Origin: Candidatus Gastranaerophilales bacterium
Lineage (GTDB): Bacteria > Cyanobacteriota > Vampirovibrionia > Gastranaerophilales > Gastranaerophilaceae
Assembly: GCA_947588785.1 (NCBI GenBank)
Contig: CANPZN010000010.1
Coordinates: 1 to 39,163, forward strand
Length of the DNA: 39,163 nt
Direction: 5' to 3'
Shown here: positions 16,463-27,076 of the stretch, one piece after another
How the letters are laid out: each line of letters opens with the position of its first letter
Numbering within the stretch: the stretch's first letter is position 1
Notes under the pieces: generated by a model
The model's database searches: none
What the model was told of the DNA's origin: nothing
Seen by the model: only the letters and a program-made list of their open reading frames with translations
Program-made: the position numbers and the translations under genes

Positions 16463-18169
16463 TAATAAATCTTTATCTGACATTTTTAACGGAACTCCCA
16501 TATATTTTTCAAGATTTGCAGCTGATACGTGGTAATTTAAGAGTGTATTAAAATAATCCAATTGAGAATTTCTGTATGTTGTTTCGGCATCTTTTAATTC
16601 TATTGCATCTCCAAGCCCTACTTTATACCGTCCTGACGCTTGTTCATATTGTTCTTTTGCCTGATCCATTGATAACTTTGCCACACCTATACTCTCTTGT
16701 GCCGTTGTTAAATTCAGATATGCCTGTTTTACTTCTAAATATATTGTCTGTTTTGTATTTTCATAATCTGCAAGATCTTTTTTGTATGTTGCTTTTGCTT
16801 CATCCGTCTGCTTTTTTAATTGCAACAAATTTACAGTCTGATAATTTAATTGAGCCCCGATTTGATATCCATAATCAGTATCAACTCGCTTTCCTCCTCT
16901 TGAATATGACGCAAAACCTGATATATTAGGAGTAAATGCTCTTTTTGAAGCTCTTATCAATAATTCTGAAGCATCTGCTTTTTTCTTTGCTGCCAATAAT
17001 TCAGGTGTTGTTTCAAATGCCGTCTTAACTGCTTCTTCTACAGTTATGTCATACACCTTCGTCGCTAATTTATCCGTTACATCATAGTCTGAATACTCCG
17101 GTGTTCCCATCGCATTGGATAATTGTACATATGCAATCTTCAAAGTATTTTGTGCCTGTATTAGCCCTAACTTTGCTTTCCCTAAATTTTGTTCTGCCGT
17201 TAAAACGTCTATTCTCGGTTTTGTACCTATATCATAATATGCCTTTGCTTGTTCTAAATGCATTTTATAATCTTTTACGGTATCTTCATAAACTTTTACC
17301 TGTTGTTGAGCAAATAAAAGATTATAATATGCCTGTTTTACCGCAAAAATAACTGAATTAATACTGGTTTGCAATCCGTACTTAGCAGCTTCATATGTCC
17401 TTTTTGCCATATCTGCCTGTGCTTTTGTTTTCCCAAAATCAAATAATAACATATTACCTGATACTGTTGGAGTATAAAACATATCATATACTTGTGTCGG
17501 AAATGCAAAATTAGACATTTGCATATCATTTCTTGAATAACTTAATCCCGCTGAAATCGTCGGAAAATAATTTGCCCACGCTTGAGCTATCTTACTTTTA
17601 TATATTTCTGCATTCCCCATTGCCGATAAAATTGCCGGATGTTTTTCTAATGCTATTTTTACACATTCATCAACTTCCATTATTTTTGTTGTATTTACAC
17701 TTCCTTGATATGCAGTATCTGTTAACACAGTCGTATCTTTATTCTCTGTATTTACGGCCGGTATTTCTGTTTGATCATTTGATACATAGTTAATATTATT
17801 TATATCAGATTGATTTTCAGTTTTTTTCGATTGTTTTTTTTGCTGTTTTTTTAATTTTTTATCTTTTTTTTTCTGTTCCTTTTGTTCTTTTTTTATAGAA
17901 TCCAACATTTTTTTATCAGGTTCTTCAACTTTTACATTTTGAGCCAAATCAGCTTTAGGTGAATTTGACTTTTTAAATTTATTTTTAATTTTTTGAGTAA
18001 AAGGAACTTTTACCTCATTATCAGGTTGAACTTGAACTATATCCGGAGGCAATTCATTTATTACCTCTTCTCGAAACGGGTTTTCATCTGCGAAAACAGG
18101 ATTTGAAATTATTAAAACAATCAATATAAATAATTTTTTATTCATTTTTTCCACTCTACTCTTTTTCAT
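16460..18169 (-). CDS. TolC-like outer-membrane efflux protein with Lys-rich N-terminal extension
   Basis: Outer-membrane channel of the adjacent RND pump. The 569-residue protein has a signal peptide (KLFILIVLIISNPVFA, about 12-27), then a low-complexity charged region (about 50-135) containing a run of KK, EQK and KKQ units, and a TolC/OEP domain from about 165 to the end, with two repeats of the long helical type (ALEKHPAILSAMGNAEIYKS and later QAYLNLTTAQESIGVA). The extension is not usual for TolC. The ATG overlaps the stop of the pump gene (TAATG), so I keep it; an alternative ATG lies 8 codons later, also giving a good signal peptide. Confidence 0.9.
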   Translation of the reverse strand: MKKSRVEKMNKKLFILIVLIISNPVFADENPFREEVINELPPDIVQVQPDNEVKVPFTQKIKNKFKKSNSPKADLAQNVKVEEPDKKMLDSIKKEQKEQKKKDKKLKKQQKKQSKKTENQSDINNINYVSNDQTEIPAVNTENKDTTVLTDTAYQGSVNTTKIMEVDECVKIALEKHPAILSAMGNAEIYKSKIAQAWANYFPTISAGLSYSRNDMQMSNFAFPTQVYDMFYTPTVSGNMLLFDFGKTKAQADMAKRTYEAAKYGLQTSINSVIFAVKQAYYNLLFAQQQVKVYEDTVKDYKMHLEQAKAYYDIGTKPRIDVLTAEQNLGKAKLGLIQAQNTLKIAYVQLSNAMGTPEYSDYDVTDKLATKVYDITVEEAVKTAFETTPELLAAKKKADASELLIRASKRAFTPNISGFASYSRGGKRVDTDYGYQIGAQLNYQTVNLLQLKKQTDEAKATYKKDLADYENTKQTIYLEVKQAYLNLTTAQESIGVAKLSMDQAKEQYEQASGRYKVGLGDAIELKDAETTYRNSQLDYFNTLLNYHVSAANLEKYMGVPLKMSDKDLL

Positions 18170-21100
18170 TAATTATTTTGCTTTGCCTTTTTTTTCTTTG
18201 CCATTGATTCAACAAAGGATTGAACCAACACATAGAAAACAGGAGTTAAAATAGTACCTATTGTTGCTGCCGCAGTCATACCTCCGAATACTGTAGAACC
18301 AACAGAAACTCGGCTTTGGGCACCTGCTCCGGTTGCAAATACCATCGGCAATACACCGAATACAAATGCTAATGCAGTCATCATAATAGCTCTGAATCTT
18401 ATTCTTGCAGCTTCTATTGCCGCTTCTTCTATGCTTAAACCTTTGTTTTCATGTAAATCTTTTGCGAATTCTACAATTAATATTGATTGTTTTGCTGCAA
18501 TACCTATTAATGCTATCATACCAACCTGTGAATACAAATCAAAAGATTGTCCTAACATCATTTGGAATATTAATGCTCCCAATGCTGCAACAGGTGCTAT
18601 TAAAAGTACCGCTACTGGTATTGACCAACTTTCATATAGTGCTACCAAGAACAAATATACAAATGTTAATGCTAATGCTATTACTATACCTGTTTGTCCT
18701 GATGATTCACGTTCTTGTAATGATGTACCTGACCAATCATATCCTACGTCTTTAGGCAATGTTTTTATAGCTACATTTTCCATTGATTTCATTGCTTCTC
18801 CTGAACTCTTTCCTGAAGCTGCCTGACCTGAAAATTGTACACTTCTATACTGATTAAATCTTGTAATGGAAGCCGCTCCTACTGTTTGCTCTATATTTAT
18901 CATTGTCATTAACGGCACCATTTGACCCTTCATATTTTTTACATATATTTTTTGAAGATCTGTTGCTTTATTTCTGAAATCGTCTTCTGCCTGCATTTGT
19001 ACCTTAAATACACGACCTAATTTATTAAAGTCATTTACGTAATATGAACCTAAAGTTGAAGCCATCGTTGAATATAATTCCTGTATATTAACATTTTGTG
19101 CTAAAACTTTTTCATAATCAATATTTAATCTGTATTGCGGTACATTTGCCTGATATGTTGTATATACACTGCTTAATCCCGGATCGGAATTTGCAGCTAC
19201 TGTTAATTGATTTGCGAATTTTTCTATATCTTGAAGTGAATGTTCACCTTTTGAAAGCATTTGAAACTCAAATCCGCCTAACATACTCATACCTGATATT
19301 GCAGGCGGTGAAAATGCTGCTATTGAGGCTTCATTTATTTTTGCTATTTTTGCTCTTACCTCTTTTAATATTCCGTTATGTGACAGATCTGTAGGTTTCC
19401 CCTGAATTTTTCTTATTACCCATGTCCAAGGATATACTTTTCTTTCATCCCAATCTTCCAATGGAATAATACAAAATGCTTGATTGGTTGGCCCCATACC
19501 TGCGAATGTAATAATTCTTTCTGGCACTACTCCATCTATTTGTTTTATTTCATCGGTTAGTTTTAATAATACTTCCTGAGTCTTATTTAAAGCTGAACCG
19601 GGAGGTAATACTACCTGTGCCATTACTACTGCCTGATCCTCATCCGGAATAAATCCCGTCGGAATTATATAGAATAAAAATCCCATTAATCCTAATAAAA
19701 TAGTATATAAAACCAGTGTTAACGTTCTATTATATACAAATTTCTTAACGACCGTTAAATACCATTCGGTTACTTTATCAAATTTTTCATCAAAAGCCAT
19801 AAATACTTTTTTTATAAATGCAGTAATAAAATTTGAAGGTTTTCTGTTGGGGTCTTCAGGTCTTAATATTATTGAACACATTGCAGGTGATAAAGTTAAT
19901 GCACATATCGCTGATAGTGCAATTGACACGGCAATACATACCGCAAATTGTCTGTACATTAAGCCTGATAAGCCTGATACAAATGAAACAGGAACAAATA
20001 CTGCCATTAATACCATTGCCATAGCTACCAATGCACCGCCTACTTCCTGCATTGTTATCTGTGTCGCTTCAACCGGAGTTTTACCATCCTCCAAATGCCT
20101 TTTTACGTTTTCTATAACAACAATAGCGTCATCTACTACAACCGCTACCGCCAGTACCATTGCAAACAATGTCAGTAAGTTTATTGACATTCCAAATACC
20201 GGTAATGCAGCAAAAGTACCTACCAACGATACAGGAATTGTTACACAAGGTACTAACGTTGCTCTCCAATCGCCTAAGAATATAAATATTACAAGTATTA
20301 CAATTAATGATGTCATTAAAATCGTGAATACAACTTCTTTCATGGATTCTCGTATAAACTTGGAATCATCATGCATCATTTTTATTTCTAATGAATTCGG
20401 AAGTGTTTTATTAATTTCTGCTGCCTTTTTGGTTACAAGATTTACAATACTTATAGTATTTGCTCCGGGTAATGGTACTACTTGTATTACGGCTACAGGC
20501 TTACCCCCGATTAACCCTAATTTATCATAACTGTATGCACCAAGTTCAACCCTTGCCACATCTTTTATACGTATACTTGAACCGTCTGTATTCGATCTTA
20601 TTATTATATTTTCAAATTCTTCAGGTTCTATTAATCTTCCCTTCGTCATCAATGTCATTCTTAAGGTTTGATTGGATTTACTTGGAAGTGATCCTAATGC
20701 ACCTGATGATACCTGTACATTTTGGGTTTGAATGGCAGCTTGAATTTCACTTACTGAAACATTTAAGTTAGCCATTTTTTGAGGATCCAGCCATATTCTC
20801 ATGCTATAATCACCGGCTCCGAATACGTTTACTTCTCCGACACCGTCTAATCTTTTTATTTCATCTTTTATATATATATTTGCGTAATTTGTTAAGTCTA
20901 ATTGACTCCAAGATCCGTCATTTGAAACTAAATCCAATATACAAGCACCGGCTCCGGCTACTCCGTTTGTAGCTGTTACTCCTAATCGTTTTACATCCTC
21001 CGGTAATAATGCCTCTACCTGCGATATTCTGTTTTGTACATTTACAAGGTTTATATCTTTATTCGTTCCTACCTTAAAATATATACTTAATTCATATGAT

Positions 21101-21378
21101 TCATCATAACATGTTGATGACATATATATCATATTTTCAACACCGTTTATTTGAGATTCCAGTATTGATGCAACAGATGATTCTATTACTGCCGCACTTG
21201 CACCGGGATATGAGGCGGATACTGTTACCTGCGGCGGCGTAATATTAGGATATTTTTCCAATTGCAAACCAAATATTGATACTATACCTATCAGCGTTAT
21301 AAATATCGATATAACCATTGCAAATCTCGGCTTGGTTATAAAGAAATATAAATTATTTTTCTTTTTATTATCTTCCAT
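18169..21378 (-). CDS. RND multidrug efflux pump, AcrB/MexB type (HAE1)
   Basis: Inner-membrane proton-driven drug exporter of 1069 residues, typical length. It has the AcrB layout: N-terminal membrane helix, porter domain opening with [18 protein letters not shown], helix 4 with the proton-relay pair in [13 protein letters not shown], the second porter half, and the conserved Lys in [14 protein letters not shown], close to the C-terminal [19 protein letters not shown] signature. It lies between the AcrA-like gene (18-nt gap) and the TolC-like gene (stop/start overlap), so the three components should be made together. The substrate range cannot be read from sequence; drug or bile export is an inference from the family. 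Confidence 0.96.
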   Translation of the reverse strand: MEDNKKKNNLYFFITKPRFAMVISIFITLIGIVSIFGLQLEKYPNITPPQVTVSASYPGASAAVIESSVASILESQINGVENMIYMSSTCYDESYELSIYFKVGTNKDINLVNVQNRISQVEALLPEDVKRLGVTATNGVAGAGACILDLVSNDGSWSQLDLTNYANIYIKDEIKRLDGVGEVNVFGAGDYSMRIWLDPQKMANLNVSVSEIQAAIQTQNVQVSSGALGSLPSKSNQTLRMTLMTKGRLIEPEEFENIIIRSNTDGSSIRIKDVARVELGAYSYDKLGLIGGKPVAVIQVVPLPGANTISIVNLVTKKAAEINKTLPNSLEIKMMHDDSKFIRESMKEVVFTILMTSLIVILVIFIFLGDWRATLVPCVTIPVSLVGTFAALPVFGMSINLLTLFAMVLAVAVVVDDAIVVIENVKRHLEDGKTPVEATQITMQEVGGALVAMAMVLMAVFVPVSFVSGLSGLMYRQFAVCIAVSIALSAICALTLSPAMCSIILRPEDPNRKPSNFITAFIKKVFMAFDEKFDKVTEWYLTVVKKFVYNRTLTLVLYTILLGLMGFLFYIIPTGFIPDEDQAVVMAQVVLPPGSALNKTQEVLLKLTDEIKQIDGVVPERIITFAGMGPTNQAFCIIPLEDWDERKVYPWTWVIRKIQGKPTDLSHNGILKEVRAKIAKINEASIAAFSPPAISGMSMLGGFEFQMLSKGEHSLQDIEKFANQLTVAANSDPGLSSVYTTYQANVPQYRLNIDYEKVLAQNVNIQELYSTMASTLGSYYVNDFNKLGRVFKVQMQAEDDFRNKATDLQKIYVKNMKGQMVPLMTMINIEQTVGAASITRFNQYRSVQFSGQAASGKSSGEAMKSMENVAIKTLPKDVGYDWSGTSLQERESSGQTGIVIALALTFVYLFLVALYESWSIPVAVLLIAPVAALGALIFQMMLGQSFDLYSQVGMIALIGIAAKQSILIVEFAKDLHENKGLSIEEAAIEAARIRFRAIMMTALAFVFGVLPMVFATGAGAQSRVSVGSTVFGGMTAAATIGTILTPVFYVLVQSFVESMAKKKKAKQNN

Positions 21379-21396
21379 AGCTCTACCGTTTTTCCG

Positions 21397-22560
21397 TTAT
21401 TTTGATTCTTCTTGTATTGTTGGTTCTTCATATGTTTCAGTTTTTACAACTTGTCCAGGCATACGTATACTCTGAACACCTTTTGCCACTATTTTATCAT
21501 CTTCTTTGATTCCGTCTTCTACTACCCAATTTTTATTTATTTCTTCCGTTACCGTTATATTCTTTCTTTGTGCTTTATTTTCTTCATCTATTACCCAAAC
21601 ATAATAACCTTGTGCGTCATTTAATGCAGCTGATTGCGGTACCATTATTACATCTCGGGGTTCTGTTGATTTTACTATTACTTTTACAAAATCTCCGGGA
21701 ACTAATAACTCATCTGCATTTTCAAATGTAGCTCTTAAACTTATTGTTCCGGTTGTAGGATCTACTTCATTATTTACAAATTCTATTTTCCCTATTTCAT
21801 TATATAAACTTCCATCCGCCAATTGAATTTGTACATTCATATTACTAAAATCAGCATTTGTATCTGCTTTCTTAAATTTCAAAAATTCACCGCTTTTTAA
21901 ATTAAAATATACATAAATAGGGCTTACACTTACTATCCTTGCTAATGGGCCTGATTGCGTATTTACAAGGTTTCCTTCGGTAATTATGATTTTTCCGATT
22001 TTTCCGTCTATAGGTGATGTAATTTTTGTATAGCCTAAATTTAATTTAGCATCTGCTAATTGTGCTTTTGCCGCATCTAATGCTGCTTTTGTCCTGTTTC
22101 TTGTTGCTAACGCTTCATCATAGTACGATTTACTTACATAATCTTGTTTTACTAGTTCACTTGCTCTTGACAATTCTTGTTCCGCATTAGTATATGATGC
22201 CTGGCTCTGTCTTACATTCGCTGCGGCATTATTAACAGCATTTTTATACTGATCTTGTTCAATCAAAAATAATGTTTGACCTTTTTTGATTTTTGCTCCT
22301 TCATCAAAAAATCTTTTTTGAAGCCATCCGTTTATTCTCGCTACTACATCTACACTATACTTCGCTTCTATTCTTCCGGCTGACTCTGATTCTGAATATA
22401 TTGCCTGTTTTATCGGATTCATTATTTGTACAACCTTGGGAGCACTCATTGCTTGTTGTTGTGCTATCCCGGCTACTACACCCTTTACTTTTTGATATAC
22501 CATTGGTACTACTATTATTACTGTTAAAAATATTATCCATTGATATTTCTTATAATTCAT
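21397..22560 (-). CDS. RND periplasmic adaptor protein, AcrA/MexA type
   Basis: Membrane-fusion protein linking the RND pump to the outer-membrane channel. The 387 residues begin with an N-terminal hydrophobic anchor (about 8-22) without a lipobox cysteine, so it is probably anchored by the helix rather than by lipid. The lipoyl half-motif VVARINGWLQKRFFDEGAKI (about 70-90), a helical hairpin rich in Ala, Gln and Lys, the second lipoyl half (LGYTKITSPIDGKIGK) and the beta-barrel and membrane-proximal domains follow. It comes 11 nt after marR. Confidence 0.94.
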   Translation of the reverse strand: MNYKKYQWIIFLTVIIVVPMVYQKVKGVVAGIAQQQAMSAPKVVQIMNPIKQAIYSESESAGRIEAKYSVDVVARINGWLQKRFFDEGAKIKKGQTLFLIEQDQYKNAVNNAAANVRQSQASYTNAEQELSRASELVKQDYVSKSYYDEALATRNRTKAALDAAKAQLADAKLNLGYTKITSPIDGKIGKIIITEGNLVNTQSGPLARIVSVSPIYVYFNLKSGEFLKFKKADTNADFSNMNVQIQLADGSLYNEIGKIEFVNNEVDPTTGTISLRATFENADELLVPGDFVKVIVKSTEPRDVIMVPQSAALNDAQGYYVWVIDEENKAQRKNITVTEEINKNWVVEDGIKEDDKIVAKGVQSIRMPGQVVKTETYEEPTIQEESK

Positions 22561-22571
22561 TTCTTTTCCTC

Positions 22572-23006
22572 TTATATTATTTTTAAATTATCTCTAAACA
22601 GACTCACTGCTTCTATTAACGCATTTCTTTTTTCTTCTCCTATACTGTCTAAAGCTCTATATTCAATCTCTTTTGCTTTTTCCACTATTTTTTGTGCGTA
22701 TTGATATCCTTCTTGCGTAAATTTTATTACTTTATTCCGCTTATCTTTATCTGATTCCTGCAATGATTCTAATATCCCTTTTTTTATCAAACTCTTTATT
22801 ATTGCATTTATTGTTTGTTTCGGTAAATAAGTATACTGGGCTATTGTTTTTTGGGTGCATTCAGGTATGTCAATTAATATTGATAATACCTTTAGTCCTG
22901 AATATGTTAATCCTTTTGATTTAGCATATTCATTATAAAATCCTGAAACTTCAACGTGAAATTTGAATAATTTTTCTGACTGTTCCTTTAATTTTTTTTT
23001 ATTCAT
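22572..23006 (-). CDS. MarR-family transcriptional regulator of the efflux operon
   Basis: Winged-helix repressor of the MarR family, 144 residues from the start I chose. The recognition helix region reads TYLPKQTINAIIKSLIKKG, followed by the wing with the conserved ESDKDKRNK motif. The frame is open from a TTG at 23036, but AAAGGA 3 nt before the ATG at 23006 and the position of the promoter favour the ATG. Its operon promoter carries a perfect 7+7 palindrome touching the -10 box, so it very likely represses its own operon and is released by a small ligand, as is known for the family. Which ligand cannot be told. Confidence 0.92.
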   Translation of the reverse strand: MNKKKLKEQSEKLFKFHVEVSGFYNEYAKSKGLTYSGLKVLSILIDIPECTQKTIAQYTYLPKQTINAIIKSLIKKGILESLQESDKDKRNKVIKFTQEGYQYAQKIVEKAKEIEYRALDSIGEEKRNALIEAVSLFRDNLKII

Positions 23007-23028
23007 TATTCCTTTATATCTAAAATTA

Positions 23029-23046
23029 TAGTCCAATTATGGACTA
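23029..23046. promoter_or_regulatory. Likely MarR operator
   Basis: Perfect inverted repeat TAGTCCA / TGGACTA separated by 4 nt. It starts directly at the downstream edge of the -10 box and covers the expected transcription start, between promoter and marR start codon. Confidence 0.75.
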
Positions 23047-23075
23047 ATTGTATATTCAAAAATTTTTCTTGTCAA
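23047..23075 (-). promoter_or_regulatory. Promoter of the marR-efflux operon
   Basis: Minus-strand TTGACA (23070-23075, perfect), 17-nt spacer, TACAAT (23047-23052). The -35 begins 14 nt after the stop of the upstream thioredoxin-like gene, and I see no terminator between, so read-through from lepA-glgC is possible. Confidence 0.85.
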
Positions 23076-23089
23076 CAAATTATATAAAT

Positions 23090-23563
23090 TTATTTTGTTA
23101 ATTTTTCTCTTAATTTTAGATGTTTTTCCAGCTCTTTTTCAAACGATTTTATACTTTGTATTGAAAAAATGCTTAGCTGATATTGAAAATCCAGATCTCT
23201 GTCTTCTATATATATCGAAGGGTATTGGGTTATATGAAATTCACCTACAATTTTTTGATTTTCAGGTTTTTCACAATTTACAATTACAAATTCAAATTTA
23301 TCCGCATATTTTTTTGCAATCTCGGCGAATAATGGCATTAAACCTCTGCAATAAGTACACCAATCAACATAGAACATTACCACTGCAGGCCTTTTAAAAT
23401 CTGCTTGTTGATATTCAACAAGACCAGCTTCAGGAATTTCTATTGGTGCTTCAAGTTGTGTTTCCTGCATTTCTGCTTGTATCTTATGCATTAATAAATG
23501 CGAAAATACTACAACTCCTGCTATAATAAATAAAAATACACCTATAATAATTTTTTTTATCAT
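23090..23563 (-). CDS. Membrane-anchored thioredoxin-like protein
   Basis: This 157-residue protein has an N-terminal membrane anchor (about residues 4-24) and a thioredoxin fold with the redox motif WCTYC (Cys69, Cys72) and the cis-proline in TQYPS. It should face the periplasm (assuming the usual topology), where it could exchange disulfides on envelope or cytochrome proteins. Its ATG overlaps the glgC stop by 4 bp (ATGA), so it is translationally coupled to a cytosolic glycogen enzyme, a pairing with no obvious functional link. It is followed by the marR promoter. Confidence 0.88.
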   Translation of the reverse strand: MIKKIIIGVFLFIIAGVVVFSHLLMHKIQAEMQETQLEAPIEIPEAGLVEYQQADFKRPAVVMFYVDWCTYCRGLMPLFAEIAKKYADKFEFVIVNCEKPENQKIVGEFHITQYPSIYIEDRDLDFQYQLSIFSIQSIKSFEKELEKHLKLREKLTK

Positions 23564-24795
23564 AATTTTGCCCCTTTTGGTACAACGGTTATTCCTCTTG
23601 CCGATACAATAAAGCCTCGGGCTTTATCTTCTTCCGTATTTATGCCTATCTTTGTATATGGAGGTATATCTACATTCTTATCTATTATTGCTTTTCGTAT
23701 CTCAGAATACCTTCCTACAGTCACATTTTCCATTAATATAGAATCAGTCACATTGGAAAAACTGTTTATCCTTACTTTTGGAGATAATACACATCTTGAT
23801 ATACTTCCGCCTGATATTATACAGCCCTCTGATACCAATGAATTAGTTGCCATGCCAACTCTTTCACCTTCTTCCCAAATAAACTTTGCAGGCGGAAAAT
23901 TATAATTATATGTTCTCAACGGCCAATCTGTTGAATACAAATTCAATTCTGTTTCGTATTCCAATAAATCCATGTTTGCTTGCCAATAACTGTCTATACT
24001 TCCTACATCTCGCCAATATCCTCTTTCTGATTCCGTCATTCCGAGATATTCATTCTGCGAAAAATCGTACACATATATTCTTTTTCCATCTTTTAACATC
24101 TTTGGAATTATGTCTTTCCCGAAATCATGGTGTGAAGCTATATTTTTTGCGTCTTCCGTAACTTCTTTTACTAATTCTTCCGCTTCAAATATATAATTTC
24201 CCATTGAGGCAAGACACATATCAGGTCTGTTCGGCATTGATTTCGGAGGATCTTTCGGTTTCTCCTGAAAACCTATCAATCGCCAATCTTCATCAACCTC
24301 TATTATTCCAAACTCACCTGCTTGTTTTATCGGTATCGGAATTGCTGATATCGTTAAAACTGAATGTTTCTTTTTATGATATTTCATCATCTGTGAAACA
24401 TCCATTCTATATATATGATCACCACCAAATACACATACCTGTCGGGGATTTTCGTCATGTATATGCGTTAAATTCTGATATACCGCATCTGCCGTTCCCT
24501 GATACCAACTTCCGTCTGTTCTCATTTGTGCCGGAACTAAATCTATATACTGACCCAATATAGATGACATTGGCCAACTTCTTGCTATATGCTGATTTAA
24601 TGAATCTGACTTATATTGTGTTAATATTTTTATTTTATAAAATCCTGAATTTATAAAATTATTTATTACAAAATCTATTATTCTATAACGACCGCCAAAA
24701 GGTACTGCCGGTTTCGCTCTATCTCTTGTTAGGGGATATAATCTCTTTCCCTCTCCGCCTGCTAAAATCATTACCAGTGCTTTATCAAGCGACAT
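23560..24795 (-). CDS. glgC: Glucose-1-phosphate adenylyltransferase
   Basis: GlgC makes ADP-glucose from glucose-1-phosphate and ATP, the committed step of bacterial glycogen synthesis. The 411-residue protein has the pyrophosphorylase loop [20 protein letters not shown] (about 12-31), [10 protein letters not shown], the GTADAVYQN motif and a C-terminal left-handed beta-helix domain. Length is normal. AGGAGG precedes the ATG. It lies 12 nt after lepA and overlaps the thioredoxin-like gene, forming a lepA-glgC-thioredoxin operon. Other glg genes are not in this window. Confidence 0.97.
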   Translation of the reverse strand: MSLDKALVMILAGGEGKRLYPLTRDRAKPAVPFGGRYRIIDFVINNFINSGFYKIKILTQYKSDSLNQHIARSWPMSSILGQYIDLVPAQMRTDGSWYQGTADAVYQNLTHIHDENPRQVCVFGGDHIYRMDVSQMMKYHKKKHSVLTISAIPIPIKQAGEFGIIEVDEDWRLIGFQEKPKDPPKSMPNRPDMCLASMGNYIFEAEELVKEVTEDAKNIASHHDFGKDIIPKMLKDGKRIYVYDFSQNEYLGMTESERGYWRDVGSIDSYWQANMDLLEYETELNLYSTDWPLRTYNYNFPPAKFIWEEGERVGMATNSLVSEGCIISGGSISRCVLSPKVRINSFSNVTDSILMENVTVGRYSEIRKAIIDKNVDIPPYTKIGINTEEDKARGFIVSARGITVVPKGAKL

Positions 24796-24807
24796 TTTGC
24801 CTCCTTA

Positions 24808-26610
24808 TTAATCTTCATTAAGACTTAATACTGCCATAAATGCTTCTTGCGGTACTTCTACCCGACCTACAGCTTTCATTCGCTTCTTTCCTCGTTTTTG
24901 TTTCTCAAGCAGTTTCCTTTTCCTTGTTATATCTCCGCCGTAGCATTTATCCAATACACTCTTTCTTAATGCTTTTATATTGGTTCTTGCTATTATTCTT
25001 CCCCCTATTGCAGCTTGTATTGCTACTTCAAACATCTGTCTGGGTATTATATCTTTTAATTTTGTTGTTAATTTTTGTCCCACATAAAATGCATTATCTT
25101 TATGTACTATAGCACTTAATGCGTCTACAACTTCCCCCGCAAGAAGAATATCCAATTTTACAAGATCTGATCGCTTATAATCACTATATTCATAATCCAT
25201 ACTTGCATACCCTTTTGATCTCGATTTTAATTGATCATAAAAATCGGTTATTATTTCGCTTAATGGTATTTCATAATGTAGTGATACCCTTACTTTATCT
25301 AAATATGTCATATTTTGGAATATACCACGTTTTGATTGTGCTAATTCCATTAATAATCCTACATATTCATTTGGTGTTATTATCGTCGTTTTTACATATG
25401 GTTCTTCTATATATTCTCGATATTGTGCATCAGGTAAATTTGCGGGATTGTCTATTTCTATTACTTCTCCATTTGTTTTATGTACTCTATATATTACGCT
25501 GGGAGCTGTTGTTACAAGCGTTAGATTATATTCTCTTTCCAACCTCTCTTGGGCTATTTCCATATGTAACATTCCCAGAAAACCGCACCTAAACCCAAAT
25601 CCTAATGCAGATGATGTTTCAGGTTCAAATGTAATACTTGAATCATTCAGTTTGAGTTTTTCCAATGCCTCTTTCAAATCTTGATATTGGTCATTATCTA
25701 CCGGATATAATCCTGAAAATACCATCGGTAACGCTTCTTTATACCCGGCTAAAGGTTCCTTTGCCCCATTTTCTACATGGGTTATTGTATCTCCAACAAA
25801 CCTTGTTATCTCTTTTATAGAACACCCCATATATCCTACATCACCTGTTTTAAGTTCTTTTACGGGTATTCTGTTCGGATTTAAATAGCCTAATTCCGTA
25901 ATCTCATACTCTTTGCCTGTTGCCATAAATCGGATTTTATCGCCAAGTTTTATATTCCCGTCTACCACTTTAAAAAAACACAGTGTACCCAAATATTGAT
26001 CATACGCACTATCAAAAACCAATGCTCTTAACGGTTTATCTGATGTATCCGGCGGAGGCGGTACAAATTCAACAATAGATTCTAATACTTCTTCTATTCC
26101 TATTCCTTCTTTTGCACTTACTGGTATTGCTATTGAAGCATCTATCCCTAATACTTCTTCTATTTCTTTTTTTACCCGTTCCACATCTGCTGAAGGCAAA
26201 TCTATTTTGTTAATTACGGGTATAATTTCTAAATTTTGTTCTATTGCCAAGTATACATTTGACAATGTTTGTGCTTCAACACCTTGTGTTGCGTCAACTA
26301 TCAATAATGCACCTTCACATGCCGCTAATGACCTTGATACTTCATATGAAAAATCCACATGACCGGGGGTATCTATTAAATTAAACTCATATTCCTTACC
26401 ATTTTTTGCCTTATAGCTCATTCTTGCGGCATTAAGTTTAATCGTAATTCCTCTTTCTCTTTCAATATCCATTGAATCAAGCAATTGATCCTGCATATCT
26501 CTTTCTGCTATTGTACCTGTTTTTTCTAAAAGTCTATCCGCAAGTGTAGATTTGCCATGATCAATATGAGCTATTATACAAAAATTTCTTACATTATCTA
26601 TATATTTCAT
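24808..26610 (-). CDS. lepA: Elongation factor 4 (LepA)
   Basis: Ribosomal back-translocase-type GTPase acting in stress or initiation. The 600-residue protein has G1 [15 protein letters not shown] (about 14-28), [16 protein letters not shown] and NKIDLPSAD, then the LepA-specific C-terminal region ending in AVLSLNED. The ATG has no Shine-Dalgarno sequence, but TTGGCA, 17 nt and TAAACT end 6 nt before it, suggesting a leaderless mRNA. It is the first gene of the lepA-glgC-thioredoxin run and is divergent from the C_GCAxxG_C_C gene, whose start lies only about 70 nt away. Confidence 0.98.
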   Translation of the reverse strand: MKYIDNVRNFCIIAHIDHGKSTLADRLLEKTGTIAERDMQDQLLDSMDIERERGITIKLNAARMSYKAKNGKEYEFNLIDTPGHVDFSYEVSRSLAACEGALLIVDATQGVEAQTLSNVYLAIEQNLEIIPVINKIDLPSADVERVKKEIEEVLGIDASIAIPVSAKEGIGIEEVLESIVEFVPPPPDTSDKPLRALVFDSAYDQYLGTLCFFKVVDGNIKLGDKIRFMATGKEYEITELGYLNPNRIPVKELKTGDVGYMGCSIKEITRFVGDTITHVENGAKEPLAGYKEALPMVFSGLYPVDNDQYQDLKEALEKLKLNDSSITFEPETSSALGFGFRCGFLGMLHMEIAQERLEREYNLTLVTTAPSVIYRVHKTNGEVIEIDNPANLPDAQYREYIEEPYVKTTIITPNEYVGLLMELAQSKRGIFQNMTYLDKVRVSLHYEIPLSEIITDFYDQLKSRSKGYASMDYEYSDYKRSDLVKLDILLAGEVVDALSAIVHKDNAFYVGQKLTTKLKDIIPRQMFEVAIQAAIGGRIIARTNIKALRKSVLDKCYGGDITRKRKLLEKQKRGKKRMKAVGRVEVPQEAFMAVLSLNED

Positions 26611-26616
26611 ATTTCA

Positions 26617-26645
26617 AGTTTATTACAGAAAATAAAGTTTGCCAA
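26617..26645 (-). promoter_or_regulatory. Promoter of lepA, leaderless geometry
   Basis: On the minus strand TTGGCA (26640-26645), spacer of 17 nt, TAAACT (26617-26622), then 6 nt to the lepA ATG. There is no ribosome binding site. Confidence 0.6.
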
Positions 26646-26679
26646 TATTTTAGAGGAAAATTTTCTTAAAAAATGTATA

Positions 26680-27063
26680 ATGGACGGATATTCTTGTTCT
26701 GAATCAATAGTTCAAGCAGCTGTGGATAAAGGCTATATGTCAAGTGAAGCATTAAGTATTGCAACATCTTTTTCGGGAGGAATGGGTTCAAAATGCTTAT
26801 GCGGTGCTGTTGCTGCTTCTCAAATGGTGATAGGTGCAATGTTTGGTAAAACTAAAACTAAAGATGGAAAACTAGCCAGAGTTCTGGCAAAACAATTTTA
26901 TGATAATTTTACAAGCAAATATAAAGTTGCTTGTTGCAAAGTTCTTAGCAGCGGGTTCAATGATTTTCATTCTCCGGAAAGACGCCAGCATTGTTCCATT
27001 ATGGTTAAAGATTGTTGTGACATTCTGGAGAATATTCTTAAAGAAAATACTGTTAAGATCTAA
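26680..27063 (+). CDS. C_GCAxxG_C_C family redox protein
   Basis: Small cysteine-rich protein of the C_GCAxxG_C_C family (putative redox-active protein, function not established). The cysteines lie in MDGYSCSES, KCLCGAV, VACCKVL and HCSIMVKDCCDI, following the family spacing with GGMG and GAVAASQMVIG between. The frame is open back to 26557, inside the lepA 5' end. ATG 26680 gives 127 residues, but family members usually begin some 15-20 residues further upstream, so an alternative start before 26680 is possible. No ribosome binding site decides it. It is convergent with the phosphorylase gene 13 nt away, without a visible terminator. Confidence 0.72.
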   Translation: MDGYSCSESIVQAAVDKGYMSSEALSIATSFSGGMGSKCLCGAVAASQMVIGAMFGKTKTKDGKLARVLAKQFYDNFTSKYKVACCKVLSSGFNDFHSPERRQHCSIMVKDCCDILENILKENTVKI

Positions 27064-27076
27064 TTATTTATGACAT

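Noticed and set aside
19847-20530. 227-aa plus-strand open frame opposite the RND pump gene
   Set aside because: It is the antisense shadow of a well-supported pump gene, with low-complexity Thr/Ile/Asn composition and no ribosome binding site.
26557-26679. Full upstream extension of the C_GCAxxG_C_C protein into lepA
   Set aside because: The first 25 or so residues would be antisense to the lepA start and across its promoter; a start within or close to 26620-26680 is more plausible.
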